From IMG/VR virus record IMGVR_UViG_3300034096_000045, positions 1 through 35,833 of that record: a stretch of 35,833 bases of DNA, one strand, 5' to 3'. The notes below the pieces were generated by a model that made no database searches, was not told the origin of the DNA, and saw only the letters and a list, made by a program, of their open reading frames with translations. Below are positions 13,971 through 21,846 of the stretch, one piece after another. Both the position numbers and the translations under genes were made by a program. The stretch's first letter is position 1. Each line of letters begins with the position of its first letter. The stretch comes from a virus.

Positions 13971-14224
13971 TTCTTCTTGCGTGTCGCAACCTGCTTGACC
14001 TTTAGGTCTTTGCTCGGCTCCTTGGTTACATGCCAGTCGAGGTGACTGGTTAGTTTTGCACCTTGTTTGGCGACCATGTCAATCAGGTTGTCTAGTCGCT
14101 TTTGAACGATGGCGTGGTCGTTTCGGTTTTCTGTGGCGAGGTTCTTCATTTGGATGATGGCGACGATGATTCCGCCGAGTGCTGCGACTACTGCGGCGAA
14201 GACGGCTGCAAGTCCAGCATCCAT
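13967..14224 (-). CDS. holin-like membrane protein with coiled coil
   Basis: 85 residues from ATG 14224 (AAGG about 9 nt upstream; a TTG at 14248 is less likely). One N-terminal membrane segment, GLAAVFAAVVAALGGIIVAI, is followed by a coiled coil (RNDHAIVQKRLDNLIDMVAK) and a basic tail ATRKKK. This single-span, amphipathic-helix architecture matches small class III-type holins or holin-associated proteins, and the gene directly follows the endolysin, overlapping its end region. Confidence 0.65.
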   Translation of the reverse strand: MDAGLAAVFAAVVAALGGIIVAIIQMKNLATENRNDHAIVQKRLDNLIDMVAKQGAKLTSHLDWHVTKEPSKDLKVKQVATRKKK

Positions 14225-14225
14225 G

Positions 14226-14777
14226 TCACACGGCCTTCTTGCGGTCAAGCCATGCTTGAACAGCTGGTGGCACGTTGTCGCCTGCGGTGTATCGAAGATG
14301 CCATGGTTCTTCTGGTACGACTTCCCATGAGAAGCCGAAGTCGAGTGCGTTGGCGAGCATCCATTCGAAGCGTTTACCAGACGCTGACCAGATGTCGACT
14401 GCGATGCCGAGGTTGTGTTGAGATGTGCCAGGTGCAGCGAGTGACGCCAATGTCGGTGACTTCTTGTACCACTTCACACCTTCCCAAGTGCGGGTTTGCG
14501 CACCAGCGATCGGTTGCTTCTGGTATCGCTGAAGGAACACTGTGGTTTGCATCCCGAGTGATCGGTAGGTGTCGCCTGCCGAGGTTGGTTTGAATGGTTT
14601 GATTCCGTCGGCTAACGCTTTGTCGCGCATCGCATGATATGCGTCGGCTGCCCGCCAATGAAGTTTGCCTTCAGGTTGAACATCACGCAACAGATGCGCA
14701 GGTACCTCGCCAGGCTTCACGCCTTTCAAATCTGCCGGCAATGTGACCTTGACGATCGGCCAGTTCTTTACGTTCAT
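14226..14777 (-). CDS. VanY/D-alanyl-D-alanine carboxypeptidase-type endolysin
   Basis: 183 residues. The zinc site of the VanY-like peptidase family is visible: SQHNLGIAVDIW gives H121 and D128, and VPEEPWHLRY gives E157 and H160. The preceding region (TSAGDTYRSLGMQTTVFLQR) carries the conserved SxGxYRS-like segment. It should hydrolyse peptide cross-links in actinobacterial peptidoglycan; no separate wall-binding domain is seen. No signal peptide, so it depends on holins encoded next to it. It overlaps the upstream holin-like gene by 4 nt. Confidence 0.88.
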   Translation of the reverse strand: MNVKNWPIVKVTLPADLKGVKPGEVPAHLLRDVQPEGKLHWRAADAYHAMRDKALADGIKPFKPTSAGDTYRSLGMQTTVFLQRYQKQPIAGAQTRTWEGVKWYKKSPTLASLAAPGTSQHNLGIAVDIWSASGKRFEWMLANALDFGFSWEVVPEEPWHLRYTAGDNVPPAVQAWLDRKKAV

Positions 14778-15043
14778 TTCTTTTTCTTCGCGCCTGAGAA
14801 TGCTTCTTTGATTTCTTCGGACGACAGTTCACCATCGACGGATGCTTCGGCGAGTGCGGACACAACTTTGATGACAGCCATCGCACCAGCCATGATCGCA
14901 GCCTTACCGACCGAGATACCGATGACGGCACCTGTGGTGATTGCTGGTAGTGCGTTGGCGAGGAACAGTGAGATGAGTCTTTGTCCGAGGTCAAGAAACT
15001 TGGCGACTGTTGCGTTCTGTTTAATGTTCATGCTCTGTTCCAT
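14774..15043 (-). CDS. putative holin
   Basis: 89 residues, ATG 15043 with AAGGAG 9 nt upstream. A hydrophobic stretch from SLFLANALPAITTGAVIGI through AAIMAGAMAVIKVVSAL gives one long or two short membrane segments, followed by an acidic helix and a KKKK tail. Length and layout resemble r1t-type actinophage holins encoded next to endolysin genes, as here, where a 4-nt overlap leads into the VanY-type gene. It overlaps the other small membrane gene upstream by 23 nt. Confidence 0.7.
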   Translation of the reverse strand: MEQSMNIKQNATVAKFLDLGQRLISLFLANALPAITTGAVIGISVGKAAIMAGAMAVIKVVSALAEASVDGELSSEEIKEAFSGAKKKK

Positions 15044-15212
15044 TTTCTTCTCCTTTGTCGGTTAATACTCCTGCCAAGTGTAGTGCGAGGGACATGAACG
15101 TGAATATCAATGCCCATGTTTGCAGGCTTCCAGACAGGGTCATGATGGTAATCGCGGACGCGCCGAGGGTAAACCCTAAGGCGAATATCTCTTTGCGTAA
15201 TTTGGCGAACAT
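15021..15212 (-). CDS. small two-span membrane protein, second holin candidate
   Basis: 63 residues with two clear membrane helices, IFALGFTLGASAITIMTLSG and TWALIFTFMSLALHLAGVL, a basic N-terminus and an acidic C-terminus (TDKGEENGTEHEH). This is the layout of actinophage LysB-associated or class II holins. It begins one base after the stop of the PA14 gene and overlaps the next holin-like gene. Pairs of adjacent membrane proteins often act as holin and antiholin; which is which cannot be told from sequence. Confidence 0.65.
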   Translation of the reverse strand: MFAKLRKEIFALGFTLGASAITIMTLSGSLQTWALIFTFMSLALHLAGVLTDKGEENGTEHEH

Positions 15213-15213
15213 T

Positions 15214-16707
15214 CTAATTTTCTCTTCTGCGCAGGCTTGCTCCTACGGCAACAAGTGTATTGGATACAGCGACCAGCGTTCTACGCTCACCAACAGGTAT
15301 GGTCTGCCCGACCATCTGGAACGAATCGAAGACGCCTGCGAACACATTGATTGTGTCTTGGAACGCTTTCTTGACTTTCGTTGGTGCTTCGTTCAGGACT
15401 GCCACGAGTTCGTCTGCTTGTTCAACTGTAATTTCTTCTACGACTAGTTCTTCGAATATCTGTTCGGCTTGGTCTTGGGTTATTGCCGCCAACACCTCAG
15501 GACTTGACGCGATGCTGACCGCCTGATCCGAAGATAGTGCGGTTGTCAAGATTTGCTTGATGGCTGCGACGACCTGTGCCGGTGAAGCATCCTTCAACTC
15601 GTCCAACACCTCGGCGACCTTCTCGTCGGTGATCGGTTGCTTAGGCTCGATGTCAAGTAGCGTGGTCGTTGATGAAATCTCTGTTGTTGGTGTTGTCGTT
15701 TGTGGGATATCTGTTTCTTGCGTCGGCTCTGATGTTGGCACACTTGTTTCGACGGGCAGAGTCAGAGGCGGAACAGAAGAAGTCAGATCAGTTGTATTGG
15801 GATCAGGTAAGGAAGGATCGGTTGTAGATGTTTCGAGAATCGTGGTGGATGTTGTGGATTCGGGTTCAAGCAAAACGGTTGTGGTCGTTGTACTTGAAGT
15901 TGTTGTCGCGACTGGTTCGCTAGTCGTCGTAGTTTGAGGAGGAGTGTATGGTGCTTGCGTTGTTGACGGAGCTGGTGCAGTTGTTGTGGACTGCGGTTGA
16001 GTGGTACTTGTCGTTGATGTGGTTGTGTCTAACTGAGTTGTGGTCGTGGTGCTGGGAAGGATTGTTGTAGATGTTGAAGTCGTCGAAGAAGAAGTTGAGG
16101 TCGTGGTCGTGGTTTCTTCAACTGTGGTTGATGTGGTTGGTGTACTTGATGTGGTTGTTGTCGTTGTTGGCGAGATGATCTCAGCCTGAGTTGTAAACGC
16201 CGAGTCTGGAATCATCTCCCAGCCTTGACCGTTAATGTTCCACGCGAGCATTATGCAGGTGCCTCCGCCGTTCTCGTACATCCACAATTCGAGTGGGACA
16301 CTTTCGGCGTCTAGTTGTAGTGGCCCTGATTCGGTTGCTGAACAACCCTGATCCCACCAAACACCGAATGTGTTGCCGTCAATCGTTATCTCACCGCCGT
16401 CATCTGACGCCAACCAGAACTCAATCGTGTTGTGAACTGGGATCGTGATGTAGCCGGTCATGTGAACCATGAACAGATCGCCTGTGCAATCTTCGTATGG
16501 TTCACCGTCATAGGAACGGTTGATATTGTTCTCTGTCTCTGATCCGCACACAGGATATTCGGATGTTGACTGGACTGGCGGGATCTCGTCAATCGTGTAG
16601 TAAGTCGTGTTCAACCCTGGTTGAACTTCGGCTTGAACCGTGGTCGGCCAGAACGCAAACAGGATTGCTGGTAGCGGTATCAGCCACCTAGTTAAATAGC
16701 GACCCAC
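15214..16707 (-). CDS. secreted PA14-domain, Thr-rich surface protein
   Basis: 497 residues from GTG 16707. A signal peptide (MGRYLTRWLIPLPAILFAFW, cleaved after about TVQA at residue 26) precedes a PA14-like beta domain (about 30-175: LNTTYYTIDEIP, TGYITIPVHNTIEFWLASDD, GGEITIDGNTFGVWWDQGC). A low-complexity Thr/Ser/Pro stalk (about 180-345) and a helical C-terminal region (ASPAQVVAAIKQILTTALS, TQDQAEQIFEEL, PVGERRTLVAVS) follow. The stalk and C-terminal region resemble cell-surface proteins of environmental actinobacteria, suggesting host origin. Sugar binding is known for PA14 domains. It could alter the host surface or form a virion appendage. Confidence 0.78.
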   Translation of the reverse strand: MGRYLTRWLIPLPAILFAFWPTTVQAEVQPGLNTTYYTIDEIPPVQSTSEYPVCGSETENNINRSYDGEPYEDCTGDLFMVHMTGYITIPVHNTIEFWLASDDGGEITIDGNTFGVWWDQGCSATESGPLQLDAESVPLELWMYENGGGTCIMLAWNINGQGWEMIPDSAFTTQAEIISPTTTTTTSSTPTTSTTVEETTTTTSTSSSTTSTSTTILPSTTTTTQLDTTTSTTSTTQPQSTTTAPAPSTTQAPYTPPQTTTTSEPVATTTSSTTTTTVLLEPESTTSTTILETSTTDPSLPDPNTTDLTSSVPPLTLPVETSVPTSEPTQETDIPQTTTPTTEISSTTTLLDIEPKQPITDEKVAEVLDELKDASPAQVVAAIKQILTTALSSDQAVSIASSPEVLAAITQDQAEQIFEELVVEEITVEQADELVAVLNEAPTKVKKAFQDTINVFAGVFDSFQMVGQTIPVGERRTLVAVSNTLVAVGASLRRREN

Positions 16708-17036
16708 TCAAGTTCTGCTTCGTTCCAGATATAGTCGCCATCAGGTTTCGGTGTAGGCGGTTGCCAGTCATAGTCATCATCAAGAGACCATGATGGATAC
16801 GGTCGCGGTGCGATAAACACATCGGCATCATCATCGTATGTGAAACCGATGCCTGCATATTGCTTGCGAAAGTTGTTATTCACTGAAGTCTGTACCCACT
16901 CACCAGTCAGACCAATACTGGCTATAAACTGCTTTCCTTTTTCTTCACTCTCTACCCCATGAGCGAGCAGTTCGTTGTTATGCACGACGATAACAGTCTT
17001 GACTACACCGTTGATAACTTTTGCAAAATGTGCCAT
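16692..17036 (-). CDS. phage tail-fibre-associated small protein
   Basis: 114 residues from ATG 17036 (MAHFAKVINGVVKTVIVVHN), chosen because MAHFAKV is the usual start of this family and because it overlaps the preceding stop as TGATG. The pattern VQTSVNNNFRKQYAGIGFTY, then RPYPSWSLDDDYDWQPPTP and a final WNEAELEWV, is common in aquatic phage genomes near tail-fibre genes. It probably assists in fibre assembly or forms part of the tail tip; the exact role is unknown. It overlaps the PA14 gene by 16 nt. Confidence 0.78.
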   Translation of the reverse strand: MAHFAKVINGVVKTVIVVHNNELLAHGVESEEKGKQFIASIGLTGEWVQTSVNNNFRKQYAGIGFTYDDDADVFIAPRPYPSWSLDDDYDWQPPTPKPDGDYIWNEAELEWVAI

Positions 17037-17821
17037 CAGATTGTTATGCTCCCGCTTCCAGTCCATTGATAAATACGGTATCCACCAGACGTTGTGATCG
17101 ACGGTGAACCTGTCGTTGATGTCGCAGCAGGATATGTGTCTAGATATCTAATGACAACCACGCCTGCTGAGCCTGTGCCTGTGCCTTGATTACCACCACT
17201 ACCACGATTTGCGGTAACTGATGAACCGCTGCCACCGCCATTTGAGTAGGTCAAAGAACTTCCAGTAATTGAATTTGCTATGCCGTTTCCGCCAGCAGCA
17301 TAGTTGTTATCTGCGCCACCGTTTGCACCAGCAGAACCAGCACCACCACCGCCACCAAAACTTCTGTAGGTTGATTCGTTAGTCGTTCCACTACCACCAT
17401 CAAAACCTTGTCCAGCAGTACCAGCACCGCCGGGTTGAGTGCCACCTTCACCACGAGCCCCACCACCGCAGCCACCAGAATTACCATCACCACCGCCACC
17501 ACCACCGCCACCTAACGAAGTGATCGTACTAAACACAGAATCAGAACCATTGACAGATCCAGTTGCACCAGCACCGATAGTCACTGTGTAGGTCACGCTT
17601 GATACAAGATTCAGTTGTGACTCTAAAGAACTGTTGCGACCTGAGAAAGTGCCGACTGTCGTGCGATAACCACCGCCACCACCACCAGCAACATTGTTGC
17701 CACCACCGCCGCCGCCGCCGACGACTAGATAATCAACTGGTACTACTACTAGTTCATCGCCTGTCGGCATCCACGCCGAGACTGCAGTGCTGACTCGTGT
17801 GCGCTGACCAAATCTAGACAT
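17036..17821 (-). CDS. glycine-rich tail adhesin/fibre protein
   Basis: 261 residues. After YLVVGGGGGGGNNVAGGGGG the protein is dominated by glycine blocks (up to eight consecutive Gly) interspersed with conserved VTYTVTIGAGATGS, and ends in GVVVIRYLDTYPA followed by YRIYQWTGSGSITI. Such Gly-rich cores form polyglycine-II sandwiches in T-even gp38-type adhesins, while the VTVGAGG and FTGSGT-like ends are typical of environmental phage receptor-binding proteins. It is likely the distal receptor-binding tip. Gly-rich repeats recombine easily and may vary among relatives. Confidence 0.8.
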   Translation of the reverse strand: MSRFGQRTRVSTAVSAWMPTGDELVVVPVDYLVVGGGGGGGNNVAGGGGGGYRTTVGTFSGRNSSLESQLNLVSSVTYTVTIGAGATGSVNGSDSVFSTITSLGGGGGGGGDGNSGGCGGGARGEGGTQPGGAGTAGQGFDGGSGTTNESTYRSFGGGGGAGSAGANGGADNNYAAGGNGIANSITGSSLTYSNGGGSGSSVTANRGSGGNQGTGTGSAGVVVIRYLDTYPAATSTTGSPSITTSGGYRIYQWTGSGSITI

Positions 17822-17830
17822 CGCTGAACC

Positions 17831-18193
17831 TTACGCCGTGATTCGGTTTACATAACCTGCAATGTTTACAACATTGGCTGTTGCTGCAAACGCACGCACT
17901 ATGAGTGCTGTCGCGTTGCCTTTGATAATCAAACCCGGCGTGATCAGATAGAGACCTGATTCTGCAGGAATAGTCAGTTCGATCAAGTCATCTGGTGATG
18001 TCACACCGCCCCACTCGATAGTCAGTTTGCGTGCAGTCGTGTCACTGTTCACTGCATACAGCCATATTTCATCGAAAGTCGTCGCAGTCGTTGAGCCTGT
18101 ATGAATCGTTGTACCTGCAGTCGCTGTCGCAGCCACCTTTATCATGCGGCCATCTGTTGAGCCTGAGAGTGCGATTTTACTAAATGTTGCCAT
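17831..18193 (-). CDS. virion structural protein, tail-tip region
   Basis: 120 residues, beta-rich: MATFSKIALSGSTDGRMIKV, then HTGSTTATTFDEIWLYAVNS, LTIEWGGVTSPDDLIELTIP and ALIVRAFAATANVVNIAGYV. This arrangement recurs in environmental siphovirus tails between minor tail and fibre genes. It probably forms a baseplate or fibre-base element. No enzyme motif is present. Confidence 0.65.
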   Translation of the reverse strand: MATFSKIALSGSTDGRMIKVAATATAGTTIHTGSTTATTFDEIWLYAVNSDTTARKLTIEWGGVTSPDDLIELTIPAESGLYLITPGLIIKGNATALIVRAFAATANVVNIAGYVNRITA

Positions 18194-18205
18194 GATGTTC
18201 CTTTG

Positions 18206-18484
18206 CTATCCGAAGACTTGTGTGCCTAAGACTATCTGATCACTGTCACCGCTTGCACCGAACTGACCCCAAGATGCTCCGTCATAGTAATAAACAGAAT
18301 TATCTGCATCGATGTAGGCGAACATGCCTTCTGCCAAGGTTGCTTCACCTGCACCACCGAAGGCTGCATCTCTCGCTGCTGTAGTAGCGAATCGCATGAT
18401 GCTTTGATCCATTAGATATGTGTTTACTTCGGCGGCTGTGAGAACACTGCCACTGGTAAAAAGTTTTGAGCCTGCGCCTGCCAT
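18206..18484 (-). CDS. small virion protein, tail-tip region
   Basis: 92 residues. The N-terminus KLFTSGSVLTAAEVNTYLMD with the following RFATTAARDAAFG and a late YYYDGASWGQFG matches a widespread small phage protein found near tail fibres, in which the V-L-T-A-A-E-V-N-T-Y-L element is the hallmark. AGGA precedes the ATG. It is presumably a fibre-base or trimerisation module; no enzymatic role is apparent. Confidence 0.72.
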   Translation of the reverse strand: MAGAGSKLFTSGSVLTAAEVNTYLMDQSIMRFATTAARDAAFGGAGEATLAEGMFAYIDADNSVYYYDGASWGQFGASGDSDQIVLGTQVFG

Positions 18485-18492
18485 ATTGATTC

Positions 18493-19737
18493 CTATCCTA
18501 GCCCAACATCGACATCGTCAAGTTGAGAATCATCCAGTATAAATACAGTCAAGAGTTGTGCTTGACCTAACCCGAATCTTATCCGATGGTCAGAGGTTGT
18601 AATGTCGTGGTTGACGGACTCGATAAACACCGAATCGGTGCGGGTTAGCGGTAGACCTGTTGTGTAGGTTTTGGTGACATTGATGACATCGCCGACATCG
18701 AGTGCCAGAACGGTAGGCCATAGTGCTGAACCGCAAGCGTTCAGGCTGGTTGAGATTTCGTTGAAGCGGATGATTGGTTCTTTGTACTTGTCCAATAGGT
18801 TTTGTGCCAATGCCGACCCAGCCGCCAAATCATTCAACGGCACATTTGAGAATGACAAAGTTTGCACACCATACTTGCCTTGGCTTGTCGAATCGGCTGC
18901 GACCTGTGCTGCGGTACCACCTTCGACATCTACCTGTACACGGTTGAACAATGTTTCTTGACCGTATGCGACACCGATAGACAGGATCGGTATCTCGTTG
19001 GTGGCTGTGCCACCGAATGATGCGATGGCGGTAGAGAACGTGAAATCTATTCTCGGATCAAACACAATCTGGTTTTTTCGATTCGCAAAGAGCCTGCCGT
19101 CCTCTGCGACTGCGACCGCCTGTAACGCCGTCAAAGTGTTTGTGTTGTCCGCATAGGCGACGGTGCCACATGTTGCGACACCTGTGGAGATGTCACGCAA
19201 TGCCGTTGAGTAGGCGACCTCGGCTCGATCCAAGATCGCTGACACTCGCGCCGAGGTTAATTGTGACGATGGTGTGAAGGCAGTCAGGCTGGTTCGGCTC
19301 AACTCGTACAAACCATCGGCTGCGATGATTGAGGCGAACGACAAGTTTGGCATCTCGTAGGTGATGTCGAGATCGGTGATTGCTCCGACGAACAGTTCGG
19401 CTGTGCCGGCAAGAACCTTGATTGCGCGTCTTGGTGCCAGATCAAAGTTGCCTTCATACCAGGTTGAGGCGGTATTGGCTGGGTCGAAGAGTCTGCCTGA
19501 TGCGCGATCGTCAGCCAGGATGCGGCAGGTGCCTGGTTGGAATTGTTCGGTTTGTGCGCCACGGCCACGCTGAACCGATACGGCGAGAATGTATTCGGTT
19601 GCGTCCACAAAGTCTGTTGAACCGTCCAACACATCTGTCCCATTAAGAAGTGATGAGTCGAGTATGAATGCGTCAGCGATCGCACCGACATCCAACAGAA
19701 CTGAATACTCTTGACCCCACTTGAGTGTCTTAGGCAT
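18493..19737 (-). CDS. minor tail protein (tail hub-like)
   Basis: 414 residues, directly after the tape measure gene, the usual position of the distal tail/hub protein. The body is beta-rich (ATEYILAVSVQRGRGAQTEQ, FVGAITDLDITYE, ADGLYELSRTSL, DVGDVINVTKTY, FIESVNHDITTSD). The short motif FILDSSLLNGTDVLDG near the N-terminus and FILDDSQLDDVDVGLG at the extreme C-terminus also occur in the 249-residue virion protein at 33301-34050. It probably joins the tube to the adhesin. Stop and neighbouring start lie within a few bases of each other. Confidence 0.82.
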   Translation of the reverse strand: MPKTLKWGQEYSVLLDVGAIADAFILDSSLLNGTDVLDGSTDFVDATEYILAVSVQRGRGAQTEQFQPGTCRILADDRASGRLFDPANTASTWYEGNFDLAPRRAIKVLAGTAELFVGAITDLDITYEMPNLSFASIIAADGLYELSRTSLTAFTPSSQLTSARVSAILDRAEVAYSTALRDISTGVATCGTVAYADNTNTLTALQAVAVAEDGRLFANRKNQIVFDPRIDFTFSTAIASFGGTATNEIPILSIGVAYGQETLFNRVQVDVEGGTAAQVAADSTSQGKYGVQTLSFSNVPLNDLAAGSALAQNLLDKYKEPIIRFNEISTSLNACGSALWPTVLALDVGDVINVTKTYTTGLPLTRTDSVFIESVNHDITTSDHRIRFGLGQAQLLTVFILDDSQLDDVDVGLG

Positions 19738-19739
19738 AA

Positions 19740-21830
19740 TTACGCAACCGCGAACTCTAAGAAGTTCCCGCCAGCGATCCGACTATATTGCTGCAACACC
19801 TCAACAATCTGACGCCCAGCCTCAACACCATTCGTGCCGATACCCGTATTGATATTGATGTTCGTACCTGCGCCACCTGTGGCAGATGTTCCGCCACCAG
19901 CAGCCATGCCAGGTGTTGGAACAGTCGGCAATGAAGGGATGGTTAGATTGCGGTTCGGCATAGTTGCAGCAGCCTCAGCCACCTTCTTAATCGCCTCAGC
20001 AAGTGCTTCGTATGCTTCAGTCTCACGCTCGACAGCATCAGTCAAACGATCCGAGGCTTCCTTCTCTTTGACTTTTGCATCATTGACCGCGTCAAGAAGT
20101 TTGTTGTAGGTATCTGAACCGATGATCGCACCGCTCACCGCTTCGTTCAAAACAAGTTGAGCGTCTTTCAGTTTGTTTGTTGCTTCAAACTCCGAGTCGC
20201 TTGCGTCAGCAACAGCCAACTTTGCTTGCGCCAAATCAATCTCGGCCTGGCGAATAGCCTGCGCACTTGATTGAGGGTCGGCGCGAAGTTCGGCAAGTGC
20301 CTTTTCAGCGTCAGTGACAGCGAATACCGCTTCTTCGACACGGAATCCAGCCTGCGCTACATTGCGTTGAGCCGCCGACAGTTCTCGCTGAGCCTTCTTA
20401 GCCTGATCAGAATCAGCACCGAACCCATTGACCGCATCATTCAACGCCTTCTGTTTGGCGGCAACATCATCTTGCGCGGCTTTCAAATTGTCGGCAGCCT
20501 GCGCACTACCCTTCTGCGCATTGTTAAACGCCTTCTGTGCAGATGTCGAAGACTTCAACGCATCCGTGTACTTCTCAAACTTTTGTTTGGCTGTCTCAAC
20601 CGTCTTGGCTGCGCCACCTGTTTTCTTGTCAAGATCTGACAGCGATGTTGACCAGTCATCGGTTGACTCTTTGGCTTTCGGTAGAACTTTGGTTCCTAGT
20701 CTGTCGGTCTGGTCAATCAACGGTGAGATCTTATTGCCGGACAGATTCAATGCTGCGGTCGTGTTAAGAATTGATAATCGCAACTTGTCGAAGCGATCTG
20801 TGACCGCTTCGGTTCGGTCAATGAGCATTTGCTCGACTGTGATGATTCCGTCGCCACCCGTAACGGAATCACCGATGGCCCGAAGAATGTCTATAAACGC
20901 GAACCCTGGTTTGAAGAAGTTGACGATCGCTTGTTCAAACTCGATCACCGAAAGAATCATTCTTTCGATTGCGTCAATGACTATGAACGATGCTGGACCC
21001 ATTGCGGCGGCAAAGTATTTGACCGCACCAGCCAAACCTTCATCTTTGAACCCGTCAACCGCAGCCCTCAACGCTGGGATGATTCGCTTCTGTAAGAACT
21101 CCACGATCTTCTCGAATGCTGGTAGGAGTAGGAAGCCGATTGTTTCTACTACTTCGCCGAATGATGTGCGGAGTATCTTTACTCGTCCGGCGAATGTGTC
21201 GGCTGCGGTTGCGGCAGCACCACCGAACTGTTGTTCCAAAGTATTGAGCGCGGCACCAAAGTCTTTGCTTTTCTTAGTGTTCTCATCGAGCGGTATGCCG
21301 AGTCGAGTCAAAGCGGAAATGTTGCCTGTTGCCGCACGACCCAAACCGAGTGTGACTGCTTCTAAGTCCCGACCTGTGGCTGCGCTGATGTCAAGCGCAA
21401 GATTGAAGAGTCGTTGAGATTTTTCTAGATCGCCTGTTGCTCTGACAAGATTTCCGAATGCTGGTCGAAGTTCATCGTCGGCGATACCTGTCGCCAACAT
21501 CGCCTTCTCAATGAACGCTTCGGTTGCTTGAACCTGTGCTTGTGTTGCAGCAGCTGAACGGATCAACTGTGCTTCAAGACTTTTCTGTGATGCTTCGTCG
21601 GCTGCCGCTGCCGCAACCGCAGCCGCTGCCGCACCACCAACTGCGGTCAACGCACCGAGCGCAACGAACGCACCCTTTTTTACAAAGTCGAATGCTTTGC
21701 CAAGTCCGGCACCGATTGACTGCACCTTTTCGATTGATTGCTGTCCTTCGCGGGCAAGGTTCTTGAACGCCGTGATAGCACTGTCGGCGTTGCCGAGAAT
21801 CTTTACAATGAATGTGCGTTCACCTGCCAT
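19740..21830 (-). CDS. tape measure protein
   Basis: 696 residues, the longest protein encoded here and placed between the gpG/GT-major tail genes and the minor tail gene. It starts RTFIVKILGNADSAITAFKN, has a hydrophobic segment (GAFVALGALTAVGGAAAAAV, about 53-72), further amphipathic membrane-like helices in the middle, and long coiled coils with heptads from about 400 to 620 (AQDDVAAKQKALNDAVNGFG, AEKALAELRADPQS). At roughly 0.15 nm per residue the tail would be about 100 nm. No lysozyme or peptidase domain is evident. Confidence 0.92.
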   Translation of the reverse strand: MAGERTFIVKILGNADSAITAFKNLAREGQQSIEKVQSIGAGLGKAFDFVKKGAFVALGALTAVGGAAAAAVAAAAADEASQKSLEAQLIRSAAATQAQVQATEAFIEKAMLATGIADDELRPAFGNLVRATGDLEKSQRLFNLALDISAATGRDLEAVTLGLGRAATGNISALTRLGIPLDENTKKSKDFGAALNTLEQQFGGAAATAADTFAGRVKILRTSFGEVVETIGFLLLPAFEKIVEFLQKRIIPALRAAVDGFKDEGLAGAVKYFAAAMGPASFIVIDAIERMILSVIEFEQAIVNFFKPGFAFIDILRAIGDSVTGGDGIITVEQMLIDRTEAVTDRFDKLRLSILNTTAALNLSGNKISPLIDQTDRLGTKVLPKAKESTDDWSTSLSDLDKKTGGAAKTVETAKQKFEKYTDALKSSTSAQKAFNNAQKGSAQAADNLKAAQDDVAAKQKALNDAVNGFGADSDQAKKAQRELSAAQRNVAQAGFRVEEAVFAVTDAEKALAELRADPQSSAQAIRQAEIDLAQAKLAVADASDSEFEATNKLKDAQLVLNEAVSGAIIGSDTYNKLLDAVNDAKVKEKEASDRLTDAVERETEAYEALAEAIKKVAEAAATMPNRNLTIPSLPTVPTPGMAAGGGTSATGGAGTNININTGIGTNGVEAGRQIVEVLQQYSRIAGGNFLEFAVA

Positions 21831-21846
21831 GGTGAAGCAATTCTAC

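Noticed and set aside
15890-16190. Repetitive DNA in the PA14 protein gene as a separate repeat element
   Set aside because: The low complexity comes from Thr/Ser codons of the stalk and shows no fixed repeat unit.
20428-21417. 329-codon plus-strand ORF
   Set aside because: Antisense shadow of the tape measure gene; long antisense frames are common opposite Ala-rich coding sequence.
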